This document shows positions 46,501 through 53,948 of a stretch of DNA of 64,000 bases, piece after piece. The stretch is from CAWBRT01 sp963832785. GTDB lineage: Bacteria > Acidobacteriota > Terriglobia > Terriglobales > Acidobacteriaceae. The first letter of the stretch is position 1. The number at the start of each line of letters is the position of its first letter. Where the stretch lies: assembly GCA_963832785.1 (NCBI GenBank), contig CAWHVF010000005.1, positions 1,984,001-2,048,000 on the forward strand, read 5' to 3'. The notes beneath the pieces are model-generated. The model made no database searches, was not told the DNA's origin, and saw nothing but the letters and a program-made list of their open reading frames with translations. The translations under genes were made by a program, and so were the position numbers.

Positions 46501-46758
46501 TACTGGAACTCGGGACGGCGCATCCTGGCGGCCGCCCGCATCACCCGCCGCTATCCCCACCTGCACGTGGTTTACATCTCCAACTTCAAGTGCGGCCCGG
46601 ACAGCTACATAAAATCGTTCCTCGACGATGCCGGCGGCAAGCCCTCGCTGCTGCTGCAATTCGATGGGCACTCCAACGACGCCGGCTTCATCACCCGCTG
46701 CGAGGCCTATCTGGACAGTAAAGGATTCCTGCGATGCCCAACGGCTGCCGTCATCTGA
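43522..46758 (+). CDS. Acyl-CoA dehydratase activase, tandem-ASKHA type, with DUF2229 domain
   Basis: Protein of 1078 aa. Two BcrA/BadF/HgdC-type ATPase domains follow each other: residues 1-270 ('NIGLDIGAVSLKLAAIGG', 'CAAGTGSFIDQQASRLLY') and about 352-620 ('YLGIDIGSVSTNLVVID', 'ACAAGTGSFLEEQAEKLG'). A Cys-rich hinge 'CKACSNYCDMKEFKI' (about 690) leads to a DUF2229/2-hydroxyglutaryl-CoA-dehydratase-like domain with 'IAQPCFPVKVAHGH' (about 803). It would transfer electrons, driven by ATP, to a [4Fe-4S] dehydratase. The companion gene overlaps its 3' end by 25 bp. Confidence 0.87.
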   Translation: MSINIGLDIGAVSLKLAAIGGEADAAAFEALTASSEAFFAGQFPQSSGLAGRPLVLSRYRRIQGSPIQSTFDLLREFYEQVPERAVEGIRVTGSGSQLIAKILGIYFENEFRALAKGVRIFYPEVRTVFEMGGETSKYVRLEPSGRSKYLGIVDYSSSGDCAAGTGSFIDQQASRLLYQVEQVGAAACQASCAARIAGRCSVFAKSDMIHAQQKGYTTDQILRGLCDAVARNFKSAIVKGRECELPVAFIGGVALNAGVREALREAFKFESSQFIVPELYAWMSALGAAIFEAEEMRKRSFKRIHQLEQHAQTKQSFACSDPLSMEQVALLRDRVEETSPAAGAAQFEPGRKIEAYLGIDIGSVSTNLVVIDQQGQLLHEIYLRTQGRPIEVVSAGLKEIEAKFGDSLDVRGVGTTGSGRELIGELVGADTVNDEITAHKTGATYVCQQLGMEPVDTIFEIGGQDSKFIRLDKGIVVDFAMNEACAAGTGSFLEEQAEKLGVSIKGEFASLALASKRPARLGERCTVFMERDVTALLLKGAEVGDLCAGLAYSVALNYLNRVVRGRKIGNTIFFQGGTAYNDAVAAAFSQILQKPIIVPPHNGVIGAIGMALIARERRQAAHATAGVKPMAVVNQPGPQAAVPQVSAELRGAGPGTLAGLAPAAASGNGRSKFRGYDLDKVNFTSREFVCKACSNYCDMKEFKIEGERSYWGDKCGDKFRKRAKTERKPLLDDLIGQREQLLHEVLREPNGKRPTVGVPRAMFYFDRFPFWCAYMQELGFDVVLSSPTDRQISAAGDELAIAQPCFPVKVAHGHVQELLGKGVDYILVPNTINSEVPPWLLVAHPESHLCPWNQTLPYVLKAVPQLEDSADKILNPTTHFRYGRKHAEKELGKFFGERLRVSGRVNSRAVTAAYAAQGAFDQALQELGGAAVARLQQAREPALVLVGRPYNLYDRGINCDIPRKLRTLYGVDVLPMDFLPLENEDITDVNRNMYWNSGRRILAAARITRRYPHLHVVYISNFKCGPDSYIKSFLDDAGGKPSLLLQFDGHSNDAGFITRCEAYLDSKGFLRCPTAAVI

Positions 46759-48050
46759 GGCGCAAGATCAGTCCCAATAATCCCCTGGCCGGCAAGACCG
46801 TCTATATTCCGATCATGGCCGAGGGCAGCTCCGAGGCCTTTTCCGCCGTCTTCCGCTGGCTTGGCGTGAACGCCTCGCCCACGCCGGCATCCGACGAGCG
46901 CACGCGCGAACTGGGGGCCAAGCACTGCAACGGCGACGAGTGCTATCCGGCCAAGGTAACGGTCGGCGACTTCATCCGCGTCATCGAGCAGCCGGGCTTC
47001 GCCGCCAATCGCTCCATGTTCTTCATGCCCACCGCCGAAGGCCCCTGCCGCTTCGGCCAGTACGCGCCTTTCCTGGCCAAGATTCTGCGCGAGATCGGCT
47101 ACAGCGACGTGCAGATACTTTCTCCCACCAGCCAGAACTCCTACGACGGCCTGGGAGAAATATCGACGCCGTTCATGCGCGCCGGCTGGCGCGCCCTGGT
47201 CTCGGCCGATGTGCTGCGCAAGGCGCTTTACCGCACCCGCCCCTACGAATTGGTTCCCGGCAGCGCCGATAAGGTGTACCAGGAGAGCCTCGCCGACCTG
47301 TGCGCCACTATCGAGGACAGTTGTTCGGACAACGGCTGCCAGTTGAAGTCCATCGTCGCCTCCATGAAGCGCGCCCGCGAGCGCTTCCGGCGGGTGCCGG
47401 CAAACTACGATCCGGATGTGCCGCTGATCGGGGTAGTGGGAGAAATCTTCTGCCGGCTGAACGCCTTCAGCAACGAGGACCTGATTCGCAAACTGGAGAG
47501 CTATGGCGCCGAGTCCTGGCTGAGCGACATTGCCGAGTGGGTGCAGTACACCAACGCCGAGCAACTGCGCAAGCTCAAGCTGCTGGGCCGCTCCTGGACC
47601 ATGGACATGCTCAAGGCGCGCCTGCGCGGGCATGTGCAGGGCAGCGACGAGCACGCCATCCTGGAGCCCTTCAAGGAGGACTTCGCCGGCTACCAGGAAC
47701 CGCTCATCGAAGAACTATTCGAGTGCGCGCGCCCTTACCTGCCCAATCACGGGGTCTTCGGCGAAATGGTACTGTCAGTGGGCAAGGCCGCCTACCTGGC
47801 CAGGCACGGGGCCGACGGCATTATCGACATCAGCCCTTTCACCTGCATGAACGGCATCGTCAGCGAGGCCGTTTACCCCAAGCTGAGCAAAGACTACGGC
47901 GGCATCCCGATCCGTAATTTCTATTTCGACGGCACGCAATCCGACCTGGACCGCGACCTCGGAATCTACATGGAGCTGACGCGCTCCTACCGTGAAAAGA
48001 AACCGTGCCGCCGCAAGTATCCGCACTACTTCCGGGAACCGGCGGCATAA
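46734..48050 (+). CDS. Acyl-CoA dehydratase activase-related second subunit (COG3581-like)
   Basis: Protein of 438 aa. It begins inside the end of the preceding gene in another frame (25-bp overlap). AAAGGA about 8 nt before its ATG could be a ribosome-binding site. Key cysteines are 'KHCNGDECYPAKVTVGDF' (about 63-80) and 'ISPFTCMNGIVSEAVYPKL' near residue 370. In many anaerobes this part is fused to the activase; here it is a separate, probably coupled gene. No substrate is indicated by neighbours. Confidence 0.83.
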   Translation: MPNGCRHLRRKISPNNPLAGKTVYIPIMAEGSSEAFSAVFRWLGVNASPTPASDERTRELGAKHCNGDECYPAKVTVGDFIRVIEQPGFAANRSMFFMPTAEGPCRFGQYAPFLAKILREIGYSDVQILSPTSQNSYDGLGEISTPFMRAGWRALVSADVLRKALYRTRPYELVPGSADKVYQESLADLCATIEDSCSDNGCQLKSIVASMKRARERFRRVPANYDPDVPLIGVVGEIFCRLNAFSNEDLIRKLESYGAESWLSDIAEWVQYTNAEQLRKLKLLGRSWTMDMLKARLRGHVQGSDEHAILEPFKEDFAGYQEPLIEELFECARPYLPNHGVFGEMVLSVGKAAYLARHGADGIIDISPFTCMNGIVSEAVYPKLSKDYGGIPIRNFYFDGTQSDLDRDLGIYMELTRSYREKKPCRRKYPHYFREPAA

Positions 48051-48322
48051 TACCGGCGCAAAATCAGGCTTGGTTGCAGTCGCTTTGTACAGGGGCAGTG
48101 TCCACAAGCTATGAAAAACGCTGGTGTTATTGTCGTTGCGCGCCGACTTTCCGTAATGTTAAAGCCAGGTTAATTTCTTCATTTCCCGGGCGATTGGCGC
48201 GCAAACCGTCGATTTGGCCTCCGCGATTTGCTAAACTGAAACTTGAATTTCTCTTCCACGGAACGCCTTCATCAGTTTCATACGCGCGTAGATTCCTTGC
48301 GCACCATTCCTAAGAGGCTGTC

Positions 48323-48535
48323 ATGCACACCAATTCAGCAATAAAAATCTGGATCAACCCCTGGAAATACTGGGCCACTACCTCAAGCATGAGTTCTGCA
48401 GAGACCGGCTCGCTGATGGACGAGGTTCTGCATTGCGCTGAAAACGGAGACGCGGAAGCGCTGCGCCACTACGACTTTGTTGAGCTTGAAGATCCAGTGC
48501 TGGCCTGGCGCGACCGCCGGCGCTCGGCTCTCTAA
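48323..48535 (+). CDS. Small hypothetical protein (70 aa)
   Basis: Tryptophan-containing N-terminus 'IKIWINPWKYWATTS' followed by an acidic helix. AAGAGG 7-12 nt upstream of ATG 48323 supports translation. No family is recognised. Confidence 0.4.
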   Translation: MHTNSAIKIWINPWKYWATTSSMSSAETGSLMDEVLHCAENGDAEALRHYDFVELEDPVLAWRDRRRSAL

Positions 48536-48961
48536 GTTCGCCTTCCAAAGGGATTAGCTCTTTATCTCATCCTGGGGGCGCGCCACTGTTGCGCGCTCGA
48601 AGGGCTGGTTTTGCGCCGCTTCGTGACGAAAGCTGCTGTTCCACCGTCCCGGGCGACATTGGCAAGGTTTTACGCTTTCCGCAATGTCATTCACCGTATT
48701 TCCATACTCCTTTCGCTCTCGTGCGCAGGATGGTGCCGGTTTGCTGGGTAATGGGTCAATTTGAAGGGTGGGTGGTAGTACCGCAGGGTGCCCCAGGTTC
48801 CGCGCCGCGCTTTTCGGCGCTAACCTGGGAAATTGGCCCTACGTCAGCCCAAAAGCAGGGCGGGACGTGGGGGCACCCGTTGTTTTGGAAATTCAAATTG
48901 ACCCACTACTGTTTGCCAGCGGGGCTTGCAGTTGCGCTGTAAATAGTAGTAATGTGCTCCT
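48536..48961. other. Intergenic region containing element A
   Basis: 425 bp without a supported gene; its second half is the repeat at 48752-48905. The remainder shows no clear signal. Confidence 0.35.
48752..48905. repeat. Element A, copy 2, with 14-bp terminal inverted repeats
   Basis: TGGGTCAATTTGAA (48752-48765) and TTCAAATTGACCCA (48892-48905) are perfect terminal inverted repeats. Inside are two stem-loops, CCCAGGTT…AACCTGGG and CGTC…GACG. The 154-bp length and lack of coding suggest a MITE. Confidence 0.85.
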
Positions 48962-49429
48962 ATGACTCCGCAAAACGGAACCGGCAAATCGGCCAGCCGC
49001 GGCAAGTGCGCCCGGCATGGCAGCGAGTTCCCGTGCACCTGCGCCATGGGGCATCTCTATCGTTTCATTGAGCCGGTGCTGCTGCTGATGATTCGTGAGC
49101 GCGGCCAAACCTACGGCTACGACCTCTCCAACCAGCTCGCGAAATACGCCTTTACCGACGCGGAGATCGAGCGGGCTGCTCTCTACCGCACGCTAAAAGT
49201 CCTGGAGGCCAACGGCTGCGTGGTCAGCCAATGGGACGTGGAAGGCTCGGGACCGGCGCGCAAGCTGTATTCCCTGACTCCGGTGGGAGAACGGCATCTG
49301 CGGCAATGGGCGCAGGTGCTCGGCAAGGTGGGCAGGTCCATGTTCCAGTTCGTCCACAAGGTGGAGGCGCTCCCGGCGTCTCGCGGTCGCACTCACCGGC
49401 GAATTTCGCGCTCGAATTCACTCGGCTGA
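48962..49429 (+). CDS. PadR-family transcriptional regulator with a Cys-rich N-terminus
   Basis: Protein of 155 aa with the PadR winged helix: 'PVLLLMIRERGQTYGYDLSN' and 'ALYRTLKVLEANGCVVSQWD' (recognition helix), then 'SGPARKLYSLTPVGERHL'. Before it, 'KCARHGSEFPCTCAMGHLYR' has three Cys and a His, suggesting metal or redox sensing. It lies directly downstream of element A. The C-terminal tail is unlike other PadR proteins. Targets unknown. Confidence 0.82.
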   Translation: MTPQNGTGKSASRGKCARHGSEFPCTCAMGHLYRFIEPVLLLMIRERGQTYGYDLSNQLAKYAFTDAEIERAALYRTLKVLEANGCVVSQWDVEGSGPARKLYSLTPVGERHLRQWAQVLGKVGRSMFQFVHKVEALPASRGRTHRRISRSNSLG

Positions 49430-49768
49430 AAACTGGCTTCCGTGTACTCTAGGCTTTTGCCCGTGCTGCCTTGAGACTTACCCTGTTTTCTGCCGGGCGG
49501 AGCCGAGCCGCCATCCGCCGGGAACTCCGGAGTGGGGATCAATTCGCGGCACTGGCCTGTCTTTCTTATGTGTACCATCGAGAGCGATATTCCCGGGCGG
49601 CCGGCTCCACGAGCTGCTTTCCGGCGGCGCGCAACCGCAGCGCCTGAGGTGTGACCCACACGCGCAGCGGGAACCGGAAACGCGCACCTAAAGCGGGAAA
49701 GCTGCCCGGCCAGATGCAGCCAGGTGATATCCTAGTCGGGCTATTCCGCAACAGGGCTCTCACTTCTC
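49430..49768. other. Leader of the S1 protein gene
   Basis: 339 bp with no supported gene. A small hairpin GGCGGA…TCCGCC at about 49498-49521 is noted; no clear promoter box was recognised. Confidence 0.3.
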
Positions 49769-51451
49769 ATGGACGAGCAAAAAATCCCCGAAGCGCAACC
49801 TCCTGCCGAGCCTGACGAGTCGTTCGGCGACATCTTTTCGCAGTACGAGCGGAGCCGCTCGCGCCAGGCCGAAGCCGGCCAGGCGTTACAAGGAACGGTG
49901 ATCGCCGTCTCCGCCGACTCGGTCTATCTGGATATCGGCTTCAAGACCGAAGGCATTCTTCCCCTGGCCGACTTTCAAAACGAGGCGGTCAAGCCGGGAG
50001 ACAAATTGCCGGTCACCATCAAGGGCCGCGACCCGGAAGGCTACTACCAACTGACGCGTGGCCGGATGGAGCGGCCGCGCGACTGGTCGGCGCTGGAGAA
50101 GGCCTTCAACGAGAAGGTGGCGATTGCCGGCACCGTGACCGGGGTGGTCAAAGGCGGCCTCAGCGTCGATGTGGGAGTGCGGGCCTTCATGCCGGCCTCG
50201 CGCAGCGGCGTGCGCGAGGCCGCCGAATTGGAGAAGCTGGTGGGGCAGGAGATTCGCTGCCGCATCATCAAGCTCGACGTGACCGACGAAGACGTGGTGG
50301 TGGACCGCCGCGCCGTGGCCGAGGAGGAAGAGCGCGCCGCTAAAGAGCGTCGTTTCGCCGAGATCAAGGAAGGCGACACGGTGCACGGCGAGGTTCGCAG
50401 CGTGACCGATTACGGCGCCTTCGTCGATATCGGCGGGGTTGACGGACTGCTGCACGTGGGCGACATCTCCTGGGGCCGCGTAAGCCGGCCGGCGGACGTG
50501 CTCTCGCCGGGGCAGCAGATCGAAGCCAAGGTGCTCAAGGTCGATTCCGAACGGCGGCGCATTGCGCTCGGCCTCAAGCAGTTTCAGCCCGATCCCTGGG
50601 ACTCGGCGGCCGAGCGTTACCGCCAGGGCGAGCGCGTGCGCGGGGTGGTGAGCCGGCTGGCCGACTTCGGCGCCTTTGTCGAACTGGAGCCGGGAATCGA
50701 AGGCTTGATTCACCTCTCGGAAATGTCGTGGTCGAAGAAGGCGCGCAAGCCCGGCGACGTGGTGAAGGCGGGCGAGAGCGTCGAGGCGGTGATTCTGGCG
50801 GTGAATGCCGGCGAGCGCCGCATCGCGCTCGGCCTCAAGCAGGCGCTGGGCGATCCCTGGGCCGAGGTTACGCGCAAGTTCCCGGTGGGCTCGGTGATCG
50901 AGGGACCGGTGACCAGCCTGACCAAGTTCGGGGCCTTCGTGCAACTGGCCGACGGCCTGGAAGGCATGATTCACATCAGCGACATCACCGCCGAAAAGCG
51001 CCTCAACCATCCCGGTGACATGCTGCGGGTGGGGCAGCCGGTCAGGGCCCAGGTGCTCGAAATCGATACCGAAAAGCGCCGCCTGCACTTGGGCATGAAA
51101 CAATTGCTGCCCACCAGCCTGGAAGAATACATCGCCGAACATAAGCCCGGTGATGCGGTCACCGGGCGCATCATCGAGATTGCCGCCGGAGTGGCGCAGG
51201 TGGAGCTGGGCGAAGGCATCCAGGGCACTTGCCCGATCAAAACCGAGCCGGCAGCGCCCGCCGAAAAGGGCGCGCCCGCGGCCAAGCCCGACCTGTCATC
51301 GCTTAGCTCGATGCTGCAGGCGCGCTGGAAGGGTGGCGCGGCCAGCGGCGCGCCCAAACGAGAAGAAGCGCACGCCGGGCAGGTTCGCAGCTTCCACATC
51401 GCCAAATTGGACGCAGCGGCGAAAAAGATTGAACTGGAGTTGGTGGAGTAA
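49769..51451 (+). CDS. rpsA: Ribosomal protein S1-like, multi-S1-domain RNA-binding protein
   Basis: Protein of 560 aa made of consecutive S1/OB repeats, for example 'GAFVDIGGVDGLLHVGDISW' (about 205-275), 'GAFVELEPGIEGLIHLSEMS' (about 290-360) and 'GAFVQLADGLEGMIHISDIT' (about 375-445); one or two weaker repeats lie at the N-terminus. The C-terminal part is Ala/Pro-rich. Such proteins help mRNA bind the ribosome. The gene ends 25 bp before a terminator-like palindrome. It could be a second S1 paralogue. Confidence 0.85.
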   Translation: MDEQKIPEAQPPAEPDESFGDIFSQYERSRSRQAEAGQALQGTVIAVSADSVYLDIGFKTEGILPLADFQNEAVKPGDKLPVTIKGRDPEGYYQLTRGRMERPRDWSALEKAFNEKVAIAGTVTGVVKGGLSVDVGVRAFMPASRSGVREAAELEKLVGQEIRCRIIKLDVTDEDVVVDRRAVAEEEERAAKERRFAEIKEGDTVHGEVRSVTDYGAFVDIGGVDGLLHVGDISWGRVSRPADVLSPGQQIEAKVLKVDSERRRIALGLKQFQPDPWDSAAERYRQGERVRGVVSRLADFGAFVELEPGIEGLIHLSEMSWSKKARKPGDVVKAGESVEAVILAVNAGERRIALGLKQALGDPWAEVTRKFPVGSVIEGPVTSLTKFGAFVQLADGLEGMIHISDITAEKRLNHPGDMLRVGQPVRAQVLEIDTEKRRLHLGMKQLLPTSLEEYIAEHKPGDAVTGRIIEIAAGVAQVELGEGIQGTCPIKTEPAAPAEKGAPAAKPDLSSLSSMLQARWKGGAASGAPKREEAHAGQVRSFHIAKLDAAAKKIELELVE

Positions 51452-51477
51452 TAGCGCAACTTTCAACCGGGCAACTT

Positions 51478-51510
51478 GTAGCGCCGGCGCCCTCGCCGGC
51501 CGCCTTTTTT
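51478..51510 (+). terminator. Terminator formed by a GTAGCGCCGG palindrome (copy 4)
   Basis: GCGCCGGCGCCCTCGCCGGC followed by CGCCTTTTTT, 26 bp after the stop of the S1 gene. The dispersed repeat provides the stem and T-run. Confidence 0.65.
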
Positions 51511-51588
51511 CCGGTAAGAATTTTTGTGGGCCCGCCACCGGGGCGATGGCGCTACAATATTGCGTTTCTGAATATCTGTGGGGTCGAC

Positions 51589-52815
51589 GTGCAAGGAACC
51601 GCGGTCCAGGCGAAGAGAAGCACCGCACAAGCCACCATATATTCCATCCTGGCGACGATCAGCTTCTGCCACCTGCTCAACGATATGACGCAGTCGCTGA
51701 TCACGGCGATCTATCCCATCCTGAAGGACGCATTCCAACTGGACTTCACCCAGGTGGGGCTGATCACCCTCACCTACCAGATGACCGCCTCGATGCTGCA
51801 ACCGCTGGTGGGCTTGTACACCGATCTGCGGCCCAAGCCGTTTTCCCTGCCGGTGGGCATGAGCTTTACCGTGGCCGGTTTGCTGCTGATGTCGCGCGCC
51901 CCCAACTTCGCTTTGCTGCTGCTGGCCTCGGCGCTGGTGGGAGTGGGCTCGGCGGTGTTTCACCCCGAGTCGTCGCGGGTGGCGCGCATGGCCTCGGGCG
52001 GGCAGCACGGCCTGGCGCAGTCGATATTCCAGGTCGGGGGAAACGTAGGCGCCACGGCCGGGCCTTTGCTGGCGGCCTTTGTCGTGCTGCCGCGGGGACA
52101 GCACAGCCTGGGCTGGTTTTCCCTGGCCACGCTGCTGTCAATGTCCGTGCTGACCACGGTCGGCTTCTGGTACAAGCGCAATATCCCGGCCCAGCGGTCG
52201 CAGGCAAAGAAGGCAGCCGCCAGTTCCCCGCTCTCCTCCGCTAAAGTCGGGCTCTCGGTGGCCATCTTGATTTCGCTGCTGTTTTCCAAGGCGTTTTATC
52301 AGGCCAGCCTGACCAGCTATTACACCTTCTACCTGATCAGCAAGTTTCACGTCACGGTGCAGACGGCGCAGATTCATCTGTTCGCCTTCTGGGGCTCGAT
52401 TGCCGCCGGGGCGCTGATTGGCGGCTGGGTCGGCGACCGCATCGGGCGCAAGATCGTCATCTGGTATTCGATCCTGGGAGTGCTGCCGTTCACGCTGGTG
52501 CTGCCCTATGTCAACCTGTTCTGGACCGAGATTCTGATTGTGGTAATCGGGCTGATCTTGTCATCGTCGTTTTCCGCCATCGTGGTCTACGCGCAGGAGC
52601 TGGTTCCGGGGAAGGTGGGAACCATGGCCGGCTTCTCCTTTGGCGTCTCCTTCGGGCTGGGCGGCCTGGGCGCTGCCCTGCTGGGAAAGCTGGCCGACAT
52701 AACCAGCATCTACTTCGTCTATTCTGTCTGCTCGTTCCTACCCGCCATCGGCCTGCTCACCGCCTTTCTGCCCAACCTGGAAAAAACCGGCGGACGAGCG
52801 AAAGTTACAGGCTGA
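51589..52815 (+). CDS. MFS transporter, fosmidomycin-resistance (Fsr) type
   Basis: About 408 aa with 12 helices, preferred start GTG 51589-51591; the open frame reaches 21 codons further up but includes leader sequence. Loop motifs 'HPESSRVARMASGGQHGLAQ' and 'GGWVGDRIGRKIVIW' are MFS signatures; 'SFCHLLNDMTQSLITAIYPI' is typical of Fsr exporters. Substrate unknown. It converges with the DedA-rhodanese gene 24 bp away. Confidence 0.86.
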   Translation: MQGTAVQAKRSTAQATIYSILATISFCHLLNDMTQSLITAIYPILKDAFQLDFTQVGLITLTYQMTASMLQPLVGLYTDLRPKPFSLPVGMSFTVAGLLLMSRAPNFALLLLASALVGVGSAVFHPESSRVARMASGGQHGLAQSIFQVGGNVGATAGPLLAAFVVLPRGQHSLGWFSLATLLSMSVLTTVGFWYKRNIPAQRSQAKKAAASSPLSSAKVGLSVAILISLLFSKAFYQASLTSYYTFYLISKFHVTVQTAQIHLFAFWGSIAAGALIGGWVGDRIGRKIVIWYSILGVLPFTLVLPYVNLFWTEILIVVIGLILSSSFSAIVVYAQELVPGKVGTMAGFSFGVSFGLGGLGAALLGKLADITSIYFVYSVCSFLPAIGLLTAFLPNLEKTGGRAKVTG

Positions 52816-52838
52816 GATCGCCTGCTGCGAGTTCCGCG

Positions 52839-53861
52839 CTAGCTGAAGGTCGGCAGCTTCACCGTGTCTTCGGCCGGCACCGGCTCGACCGGGTAGCCGG
52901 CGCGGCTCCAGGCGCGCAGACCGCCGGCTATCACGAAGGCATTGTAGCCCTGCTTCCGCAGCAGATGCGCCACCCGGGCGCTGGTCGCCTCGCGCAGTCA
53001 AGTGCAGTAGAGGTATATTTCTTTGCCCGCCGGCAGCAGTTTGAGTTCCTCGGCCAGGTGATTGGGCTCCAGGCGGACCGAGCCCTTGATGCGCACGGCC
53101 TTCTCGTCGTAATAGCCATGACTCCTGACGTCGACGACCAGCGCGTCGGCGCCGCCCATCGCGCTCTCGCCGGCCGACGCGGCATTCGCGCCGGCGCTGT
53201 CAATTTTTTCGAGCTGGAACAGGCGCGCCACTTCCTGCACCGGCACGCGCGGCGCGGTTGTGTAGGTACGCAATTTCCGGTAGAGCCAGGCGCGGTAGAG
53301 AACGAAGGCGGCCAGACCGAGCGCCAGCACGAGCTGAATTCCCCGCGCCGCCGACTCCATGGCGTGGGCGATCTCCCGCAGGAAGCCGCTGAACAGGAAA
53401 CCGAGCCCGCCGTAGGCCAGCGAATAAAGGCTGGCCGCCGCGAAATCAAGGCGCAGGAACTGCGCCGGGCGCATCTTCATGCTGCCGGCCAGAGGCGGCG
53501 CCATAATGTTGAGCGCGGGAACAAACTTGGCGATCACCAGGGTGCGCTTGCCGCGGCGGTAAAAGCTCTCGGCCGCGCGCAGAATGCAGCTCTCCGGATT
53601 GGCCGAAAGGCGGCACAGGAACCCCAGCAGCGCCCAGCCGGTATACCGGCCCAGCAGAAACAGAATGGTGTCGCCCGCCAGCAGCGCTATGACCGCCGCG
53701 AACAATGCCCACGGCGCACTTAACTTGCCATAGGCGGCGGCACTGCCGGCGGTCACCAGGGCGAGCGCTCCCGGCACAGGAACGCCGACGGCCATCAGAA
53801 ACACCACTCCGGCCAGGACAGTGTATCCGTGCTGTGCGATCATTGCGAGCAGGTCGTTCAT
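52839..53861 (-). CDS. DedA membrane protein fused to a rhodanese domain, selenocysteine at the catalytic position
   Basis: 340 aa when a TGA at 52998-53000 is read through to TAG at 52839-52841. Residues 1-190 are a DedA/SNARE-associated protein (five or six helices, 'GYTVLAGVVFLMAVGVPVPG', 'GKRTLVIAKFVPALNIMAPP'). After a linker comes a rhodanese domain: 'DALVVDVRSHGYYDEKAVRI', then 'IYLYCT-U-LREATSARVAHL', 'GYNAFVIAGGLRAWSRAGYP' and the C-terminus 'DTVKLPTFS'. By alignment to GlpE the UGA replaces the catalytic Cys. A hairpin with loop CGGGT starts 22 nt after the UGA. The start ATG is at 53859-53861. Confidence 0.85.
52967..53000 (-). promoter_or_regulatory. SECIS-like hairpin after the rhodanese UGA
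   Basis: On the mRNA, UGA, 16 nt, then GCGCC-CGGGU-GGCGC: a 5-bp GC stem with loop at nucleotides 22-26. Loop sequence and distance are identical to the hairpin of the ArsC gene at 35387-35422, while the stems differ. Confidence 0.8.
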
Positions 53862-53890
53862 AGATCGGCGCAACCGAGGCTGCGCGCCAT

Positions 53891-53931
53891 TAAGAAAAGA
53901 AAAACGTGGCGAACCGCAGGGTCCGCCACGT
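53891..53931 (-). terminator. Rho-independent terminator of the HMGL/dehydrogenase operon
   Basis: On the minus strand, ACGTGGCG (53931-53924) … CGCCACGT (53911-53904) followed by TTTTCTTTTC (about 53903-53892), 18 bp after the stop of the HMGL-like gene. Confidence 0.8.
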
Positions 53932-53948
53932 CCAGTTTTGCACTCGCG

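Noticed and set aside
46756..46758. UGA at the end of the activase gene as a third Sec codon
   Set aside because: The continuing protein is in a different frame, and no cysteine site or +22 CGGGU loop follows.
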